Shown here piece by piece: positions 59,277 through 64,000 of a DNA stretch of 64,000 nt. The notes beneath the pieces were generated by a model. The model worked only from the letters and a program-made list of their open reading frames with translations. It did no database searches and was not told where the DNA came from. This stretch comes from Halohasta litchfieldiae. GTDB taxonomy: Archaea > Halobacteriota > Halobacteria > Halobacteriales > Haloferacaceae. Location: the NCBI RefSeq assembly GCF_002788215.1, contig NZ_CP024845.1, forward strand, positions 2,108,001 through 2,172,000, read 5' to 3'. The stretch's first letter is position 1; each line of letters starts with the position of its first letter. Made by a program: the position numbers and the translations under genes.

Positions 59277-60446
59277 ATGAATATCGAAGAGCGGATCCTC
59301 CGTCGCCAGCGGACCGACCACGAACCACAGCTGGTACGGGAATCCGACGCGTTGAACCCGATTGCCCACCCCTCCGAGCCGACCGGTCGCGGACTCGTGA
59401 TCGAGCAGTTGCTCGACCTCCTCGATCCGATCTTCGACGGTCGACCACCGGACGATTGCTACGTCTGGGGACCGAAAGGAACCGGCAAATCCGCCGTCAT
59501 CCGCGCGGTGTTTGCCCGTCTCGACCGACTGATGGGTCGCTCTACGGGTCAAATATACACCACCACGCGCGCGCAACCAACCGCCGACGTCGCATTCGTC
59601 TACGTCGACGGCCGCCAAGCCAAAACCGAGTTTGCCCTGCTCCATGCGGTGCTCAACAGTCTCGCTACTGATCCAGTCCCGAAACAGGGCGTGAGCGTCG
59701 ACACCATTCGGAGCCGGTTGGCCGCCCGGCTCGACGGCGACCAGTGTGTCGTCGTCGCGGTCGACCACATCGAAGAACCGGAGACGCTGTCGATCCAAAC
59801 TGTCTGTGAACAGTTTGAGCCCCTCGGCTCGTCGGTGACGCCCGTGCTCTGTGGCCAGCTCGACCCGGCGGAGGCCGAGACCGACGCTCTGGATGCCCCC
59901 AAAACGGTTCGGTTCGATCCCTACCGTCGACACACACTCATCGAGATCCTGACTGGTCGACAGACCGACGGGCTGATCAGAGCCGCCGTCAGCCACGAAC
60001 AGCTCCGGGAGCTGGCCAACTGGGCCGACGGCGATGCCCACGACGCGCTGGCGGCGCTGTTCAGTGCGGGACTCATTGCCGACGACAACGGCCACGACGG
60101 GATCGAGGCGGCCGATCTCACTGACGGAATGGCCGCGGTCCCACGGCCCTGTGTCTCTCTCGGACGCGTGTTGGCGCTGCCCGAGAGTCGACAACAGATC
60201 CTGTCTCGACTCACCGAACTCCCCGAAACCGACCGCAACTCCGTACGTGCGGCCGCCGATGAGATCGCAGACGGCGGCGTCGACCTCTCGCGGGCGACTA
60301 TCGAACGCGTGCTCTACGAACTCGCCGAGGCTGGTGTCATCCGACGCCTCAAAGTCGACGACGCCAAACAGGTCGGCCGCCCACCCTCCCGACTCGAACC
60401 GCGGTTCCCCACGCTCGTCTTTCGCCACCTCTCTGCTGTGAACTGA
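59277..60446 (+). CDS. Orc1/Cdc6-like AAA+ ATPase with winged helix
   Basis: A 389-residue AAA+ protein of the haloarchaeal Cdc6/Orc1-related group. Walker A is WGPKGTGKSAVI near residue 63. The Walker B position reads VVVAVDHIEEP, with His where the canonical DE glutamate would be. The C-terminal 80 residues (RNSVRAAADEIADGGVDLSRATIERVLYELAEAGVI) form a winged helix. It resembles replication initiator relatives, but many haloarchaeal copies have no nearby origin and none is seen in this gap. A regulatory or DNA-binding ATPase role is possible. Confidence 0.75.
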   Translation: MNIEERILRRQRTDHEPQLVRESDALNPIAHPSEPTGRGLVIEQLLDLLDPIFDGRPPDDCYVWGPKGTGKSAVIRAVFARLDRLMGRSTGQIYTTTRAQPTADVAFVYVDGRQAKTEFALLHAVLNSLATDPVPKQGVSVDTIRSRLAARLDGDQCVVVAVDHIEEPETLSIQTVCEQFEPLGSSVTPVLCGQLDPAEAETDALDAPKTVRFDPYRRHTLIEILTGRQTDGLIRAAVSHEQLRELANWADGDAHDALAALFSAGLIADDNGHDGIEAADLTDGMAAVPRPCVSLGRVLALPESRQQILSRLTELPETDRNSVRAAADEIADGGVDLSRATIERVLYELAEAGVIRRLKVDDAKQVGRPPSRLEPRFPTLVFRHLSAVN

Positions 60447-60495
60447 CAATATGGTTCTCAACTGATGGGTGGAGTTTCATATACGATAATTTGAA

Positions 60496-60501
60496 ACACA
60501 A
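60496..60501 (+). repeat. Target-site duplication, left copy (ACACAA)
   Basis: ACACAA immediately left of the IS terminal repeat; the identical hexamer is found at 61571-61576 right of the element. It is a direct sign of transposition. Confidence 0.8.
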
Positions 60502-60516
60502 GAGGGTGTCATAGAA
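60502..60516 (+). repeat. Left terminal inverted repeat of the IS
   Basis: GAGGGTGTCATAGAA, identical to the reverse complement of 61556-61570. Confidence 0.9.
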
Positions 60517-60550
60517 AGCGTCACACACGAAGACGCAGGATGTTGGAACT

Positions 60551-61549
60551 GTGTCTACGAGCGCCAGCATCCTGCAAGAGGAGACTTCTATCGACGAGTT
60601 CTTCAATGTAATGGCGACCGAGACGCTCGCGTTGTTCGAGCATCTTGAGTTCGACTTTCTCGAAGAATTCGATGTGTTCGCCCCCGCTCGCCGGGGGCGA
60701 ACACGAGATCATCACCCACCAGCACTCTTCCGAGCGTTCCTGCACTGCTACTACAAGAACGTCTACGGCATCCGTCCAGTCACGCGAGAACTCCAGAACA
60801 CGGTCGTCTGGCTCAGCTGTGGCTTCGATCGACCGCCGTCGAGAGACGCGGTCGATCGCTTCCTCACCGACCTCGAACACGTCGTCGACGAGGTCTTCGA
60901 CCGCCTCGTCGAGCAGGCCGCCTGCCGCGGCCTGCTCGACTTGACCTACTCCATCGATTCCACCGACGTGAGGACGATGCCCGCCGACCAAGACGCGTCG
61001 AAAGGCTACGATCCAACCGCCGAAGAGTACTACCACGGCTACGGCTGTACGATCGTCTCGACCGGGCAAAAGATCCCGATTGCCGCGGAGTTCACCGAGA
61101 GCAAGCAAGCGCCAGAGGAGACGGCGATGCGCGTCACGTGTGACGCGCTCGCCGTCGAGAAACCGATCTGGATGCTTGGAGACAGCGCCTACGACACGCT
61201 CGGCTGGCACGACCACCTGCTGGCCGCAGGGGTCGTGCCAGTCGCTCCGTACAACGCACGAAACACCGACGATCCGAAAGACATCGAGTACAGGGTCGAA
61301 GCCCGCATCGACGAACACAGCGAGGACGTTCAGCTGAAGCAATCGACGCTAGACGAGACGTACAACCGCCGGAGTGGAGTCGAACGAACCAACGACGCCG
61401 TCAAGGACTGCGGCCTCGGGCACGTTCGCGCCCGAGGCCGCGTCCACGCACGAGCACAAGTGTTCCTCGCGCTGTGCCTTCGTCTCGTTATTGCGATCAC
61501 CAACGACGAACGCGGAGACAATCCAGGAAGCACCGTCATCACGCTATGA
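60551..61549 (+). CDS. DDE transposase of the IS element
   Basis: A 332-residue transposase with a probable DDE triad: Asp in the YSIDSTDVRT segment, Asp in WMLGDSAYD and Glu in NRRSGVERTND. The N-terminal helical part (LFRAFLHCYYKNVYGIRPVTREL) precedes the catalytic core. It starts at the GTG 60551, 34 bases inside the left repeat, and stops seven bases before the right repeat. The frame is intact, so the element may be autonomous. The group is IS4/IS5-like; closer naming needs database comparison. Confidence 0.9.
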   Translation: MSTSASILQEETSIDEFFNVMATETLALFEHLEFDFLEEFDVFAPARRGRTRDHHPPALFRAFLHCYYKNVYGIRPVTRELQNTVVWLSCGFDRPPSRDAVDRFLTDLEHVVDEVFDRLVEQAACRGLLDLTYSIDSTDVRTMPADQDASKGYDPTAEEYYHGYGCTIVSTGQKIPIAAEFTESKQAPEETAMRVTCDALAVEKPIWMLGDSAYDTLGWHDHLLAAGVVPVAPYNARNTDDPKDIEYRVEARIDEHSEDVQLKQSTLDETYNRRSGVERTNDAVKDCGLGHVRARGRVHARAQVFLALCLRLVIAITNDERGDNPGSTVITL

Positions 61550-61555
61550 GAACTA

Positions 61556-61570
61556 TTCTATGACACCCTC
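61556..61570 (+). repeat. Right terminal inverted repeat of the IS
   Basis: TTCTATGACACCCTC, exact reverse complement of the left repeat. Confidence 0.9.
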
Positions 61571-61576
61571 ACACAA
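61571..61576 (+). repeat. Target-site duplication, right copy (ACACAA)
   Basis: Second copy of the 6-base target duplication. It also restores the purine-rich CACAAG stretch before the TATA-like box of the next gene, so the insertion may leave the basal promoter intact. Confidence 0.8.
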
Positions 61577-61577
61577 G

Positions 61578-61586
61578 TTTATTTTA
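61578..61586 (+). promoter_or_regulatory. TATA-like box of the transducer gene next to the IS
   Basis: TTTATTTTA lies 24-32 bases upstream of the ATG at 61610, ideal spacing for a leaderless archaeal promoter. It begins 8 bases from the IS right end, so only the upstream regulatory region has been displaced. Confidence 0.55.
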
Positions 61587-61609
61587 ACCATGGGGTTACT
61601 TTCGACAAC

Positions 61610-64000
61610 ATGCGCGAACACTTGAGAGTCATTCACACTGTTGGGCCGTCCGCTGTCAGTCGGCATCGGATCCGGCGCGGCGGTGTCGGTATCGGACTTC
61701 TTGTTGCTTTTCTCGGTGTGAGTAGTCTCACGGATCTCTCACTGGCTGCTGGCGCAGCCGTCGGCTTTTTCGGGCTGTTTTCGAAGCCGGGAGACGACGA
61801 CGAGTCGACGGCGGCCGACGATAGCGAGCCGTTGGCCCCCGACGAGGGCGGCAGTTCGGCAGTCGAGACCGATTCGGCCGTGGATGCTGAGACCGAACCG
61901 GAGTCGGGTGGGACCGAAGACAGCCAGCCGGCAGTCGACAGTACACCGTCGGATAAGGTGACGACCTCCAATGAGGTTGCGGCCTCCAACGAGGTAGCGG
62001 CCTCCGATGGCGGTGAGCCGGTGGCCGCCGAGTATTCGTCCGACGACGGTGGCTCTCAATCGTCGGCCGTCGACTGGCAGCATCTCTCTTCGAAGCTCTC
62101 GACGGCAATGCAACAGTGCGCCGAGGGTGATCTCACTGTCCGACTCGACGTCGACCACGACGACGACAACGCCGCCGAGGTGGCACGGTCGTTCAACCAC
62201 ATGCTCGATGAGTTCGAGGACACGATCCAGACCGTAGACGAGTTTGGCAATCAGGTCGAGGGCGCGACCGAGCGCGTGACCGGCCGCGTCGACGAGGTCA
62301 AATCCGCGAGCAAGGAGGTCAGTCACTCCGTGTCGGGCATCTCGGACGATACCGCCAAACAACACGAGATGGTCGACGATCTCTCCAACGAGATCCGGTC
62401 GCTGTCGGCAGCCACCGAGGAGGTCGCCTCCTCGGCCAACGAGGTCGCCGAAGCCTCCGAAACTGCCGCCCAGCGCGGCGAGAAAGGCCGCGAGCTGGCG
62501 ACAAACGCCCTGGCCGAACTCGACGAGATCGATACGCGCACCAGCCGGACGCTGGAGGCCACCGAGGAACTCGACGAGCTAATTGGCGAGATCGAGGACA
62601 TCGCGGAGTTCATCGGCGAGGTCGCCAGCCAGACCAACATCCTCGCGCTCAACGCCTCCATCGAGGCCGCCCGCGCCGGGGAAGCTGGCGAAGGGTTCGC
62701 CGTCGTCGCAAACGAGGTCAAAAGTCTCGCCGAGGACGCCGAGGAGGCTGCCGGCGACATCGAGAAATCGATTGGCAACGTCCGCGAACAGGCCGACACC
62801 ACCGTCGACGAGATGCACGAAACCCGCGAACGGATCGACGCCGGTGTCGACACCATCGAGGGCGCAGTCAAAACGTTCCGCGAGATCGCAGACGACGTCG
62901 AAGAAACCAACGTCGGTGTCCAAGAGATCAGCGAGGCGACCGACAGTCAGGCGAACTCGCTGCAGGAGGCCGCTGCGATGGTCGACGACGTGGGCGATAT
63001 CTCCGACGAGACCGCCGAGCGGTCGGTGACGGCGGCCTCGGCGGCCGAACAGCAGACCACCGCGCTGGCCGAAGTCTCAACCGGTGTGACGACCCTCGAC
63101 GAACGGGTCGACACACTCGACAAACTGGTTAACTCCTACCAGACCCGTGATACCCGCTCCAAGACGTCCGTGGACGCGAACGTCACCTCCATCGAGTTCT
63201 GGCACGCGATGGGTGGCGAAAAGGGGCTGCTGCTCGAAGAGCTGATCCGGGAGTTCGAAGAGCAGGCCGACGGGATCCAGATCAACGCCACCTCGAAAGG
63301 CAGCTACCGCGGTACCTTCCAGTCGACGCTGTCGGCCGCCGAGAAGGGGTCCGGACCGGCGCTGGCCCAAATTTACGAGATCGGGACCGCCCAAGCCCTC
63401 GATAGCGGGGCGTTCACCCCCGTCGAGGGTGTCCTTCCTCGTAGCGTTTCGATGAGCGACTATGTCGACCCCGTGTTGAGCTACTACCGAACCAACGGTA
63501 CGCTGAACTCGATGCCGTTCAACTCCTCGGTGCCGATCCTCTGTTACAACGAGCAGGCCTTCGAGCGGGCCGGACTCGACCCCAACAACCCGCCGACAAC
63601 GTTCGCCGAGGTCACCAGAGCGGCCGAACAGATCGTCGACAACGGCGTCGCCGAGAAGGGAATCACCTTTGCCAACTACTCGTGGTTCGTCGAGCAGTGG
63701 TTCGCAACCGCGGGCCAAGAGATCGTCAACAAACAGAACGGCCGAGCCGGAACGCCCGACGAGGCCTTCTTCGACAGCGATGCGGCCAAGGAAATCTACA
63801 CCTGGTGGACCAACCTCGACCGAGAGGGACTGTATCACAACCCCGGCATGGAGGCCCGCGGGAAGGCCAAATCGGCGTTCTACGAGGGAACCGCGCCGAT
63901 GGTCATCGCCTCCTCCTCATCGGTGGGCGGAATTACCGACGAAGCCTCCTTCGATGTCGGTATCAGCGGCCACCCGACGCCCGGTCAGGGCGAGGGACTC
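61610..64000 (+). CDS. Chemotaxis transducer fused to an ABC-type solute-binding domain, 3' end outside window
   Basis: A continuous frame of 797 codons with no stop before the window edge. Residues 25-60 are hydrophobic ([29 protein letters not shown]), one or two membrane helices. About 85 acidic linker residues contain a duplicated SNEVAAS. A HAMP-like region ([16 protein letters not shown]... [11 protein letters not shown]) is followed by an MCP signalling hairpin with tip [20 protein letters not shown] near 337-356. From about residue 520 the chain enters a family-1 solute-binding protein ([53 protein letters not shown]), resembling UgpB and maltose-type binders. No membrane helix separates the two parts. 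The frame reads straight through the junction. Confidence 0.85.
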   Translation, partial: MREHLRVIHTVGPSAVSRHRIRRGGVGIGLLVAFLGVSSLTDLSLAAGAAVGFFGLFSKPGDDDESTAADDSEPLAPDEGGSSAVETDSAVDAETEPESGGTEDSQPAVDSTPSDKVTTSNEVAASNEVAASDGGEPVAAEYSSDDGGSQSSAVDWQHLSSKLSTAMQQCAEGDLTVRLDVDHDDDNAAEVARSFNHMLDEFEDTIQTVDEFGNQVEGATERVTGRVDEVKSASKEVSHSVSGISDDTAKQHEMVDDLSNEIRSLSAATEEVASSANEVAEASETAAQRGEKGRELATNALAELDEIDTRTSRTLEATEELDELIGEIEDIAEFIGEVASQTNILALNASIEAARAGEAGEGFAVVANEVKSLAEDAEEAAGDIEKSIGNVREQADTTVDEMHETRERIDAGVDTIEGAVKTFREIADDVEETNVGVQEISEATDSQANSLQEAAAMVDDVGDISDETAERSVTAASAAEQQTTALAEVSTGVTTLDERVDTLDKLVNSYQTRDTRSKTSVDANVTSIEFWHAMGGEKGLLLEELIREFEEQADGIQINATSKGSYRGTFQSTLSAAEKGSGPALAQIYEIGTAQALDSGAFTPVEGVLPRSVSMSDYVDPVLSYYRTNGTLNSMPFNSSVPILCYNEQAFERAGLDPNNPPTTFAEVTRAAEQIVDNGVAEKGITFANYSWFVEQWFATAGQEIVNKQNGRAGTPDEAFFDSDAAKEIYTWWTNLDREGLYHNPGMEARGKAKSAFYEGTAPMVIASSSSVGGITDEASFDVGISGHPTPGQGEGL

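Larger units (their letters stand above)
60502..61570 (+). mobile_element. IS element (IS4/IS5-type DDE), 1069 bp, complete
   Basis: A full insertion sequence bounded by perfect 15-base terminal inverted repeats, GAGGGTGTCATAGAA at 60502-60516 and its complement at 61556-61570, and flanked by the 6-base duplication ACACAA. It carries one intact transposase. Intact ORF, perfect repeats and perfect duplication indicate recent, probably still active, insertion. It lies just upstream of the transducer gene's TATA-like box. Exact IS family name not assigned. Confidence 0.93.

Noticed and set aside
59124-60461. 445-codon minus-strand open frame opposite the Cdc6-like gene
   Set aside because: Shadow of the plus-strand ATPase, which has Walker A and a winged helix.
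1-64000. CRISPR array
   Set aside because: No regularly spaced direct repeats of 25-40 bases were seen; the only tandem repeats are short coding duplications.

Overview
The window is chromosomal DNA of a halophilic archaeon (class Halobacteria). The evidence is GC-rich coding DNA, very acidic proteins, archaeal-type ribosomal and SRP genes, HalX, DICT, UPF0200 and UPF0201 families, and AT-rich TATA-like boxes placed 25-35 bases before start codons. Genus cannot be assigned from the sequence alone.

Layout. 1-9.3 kb is a conserved information-processing block: a MutS-like ATPase cut by the left edge, then rpl39e, rpl31e, eif6, rpl18a, pfdA and ftsY. A DICT-domain protein and a histidine kinase/HalX response regulator pair follow, then SRP54. 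9.3-17.2 kb holds housekeeping and hypothetical genes (surE, YjbQ family, a Gate-domain membrane protein, UPF0201/UPF0200), tRNA-Arg(TCT), an orphan DNA methyltransferase and two unknown membrane proteins.

17.4-37.7 kb is the most notable part: a complete-looking extracellular contractile injection system (eCIS, phage-tail-like), all on the + strand. It encodes a cap-type DUF4255 protein, a 1418-residue Arg/Ser/Thr/Pro-rich protein, a LysM tube-initiator, a gpD-like hub and a separate gpV/VgrG-like spike, PAAR, gp25, two baseplate-J proteins, a tail-protein-I protein with an unusual N-terminal extension, an FFDGK-motif protein, a sheath, two tube proteins, a small unknown protein and a tail-assembly chaperone. 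The chaperone ORF ends just after a canonical GGGAAAC slippery heptamer, and the -1 frame continues into a second conserved-looking ORF with no ordinary start codon. This predicts a lambda G/GT-like programmed frameshift in an archaeal injection system. No AAA+ ATPase of the Afp15/Pvc15 type, capsid, terminase or integrase is visible.

37.8-49.2 kb returns to metabolism and translation: nadE, tRNA-Thr(GGT), an esterase, a methyltransferase, NAD(P)HX repair, moaC, a formaldehyde/alcohol dehydrogenase, a CobW GTPase, hflX, SBDS and several tiny zinc-binding proteins.

49.2-59.1 kb is a glycerol catabolism locus. glpABC and a second GlpA-like oxidoreductase face the glpK-glpX operon, and the divergent promoter region carries several inverted repeats. 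Glycerol enters through the putative facilitator, is phosphorylated by GlpK and is oxidised by GlpABC, passing electrons to quinone. After a Cdc6-like ATPase and a fresh IS element with perfect terminal repeats and target duplication, the window ends inside a gene that fuses a chemotaxis transducer to an ABC-type solute-binding domain. That gene may serve sensing of a sugar or glycerol-type solute.
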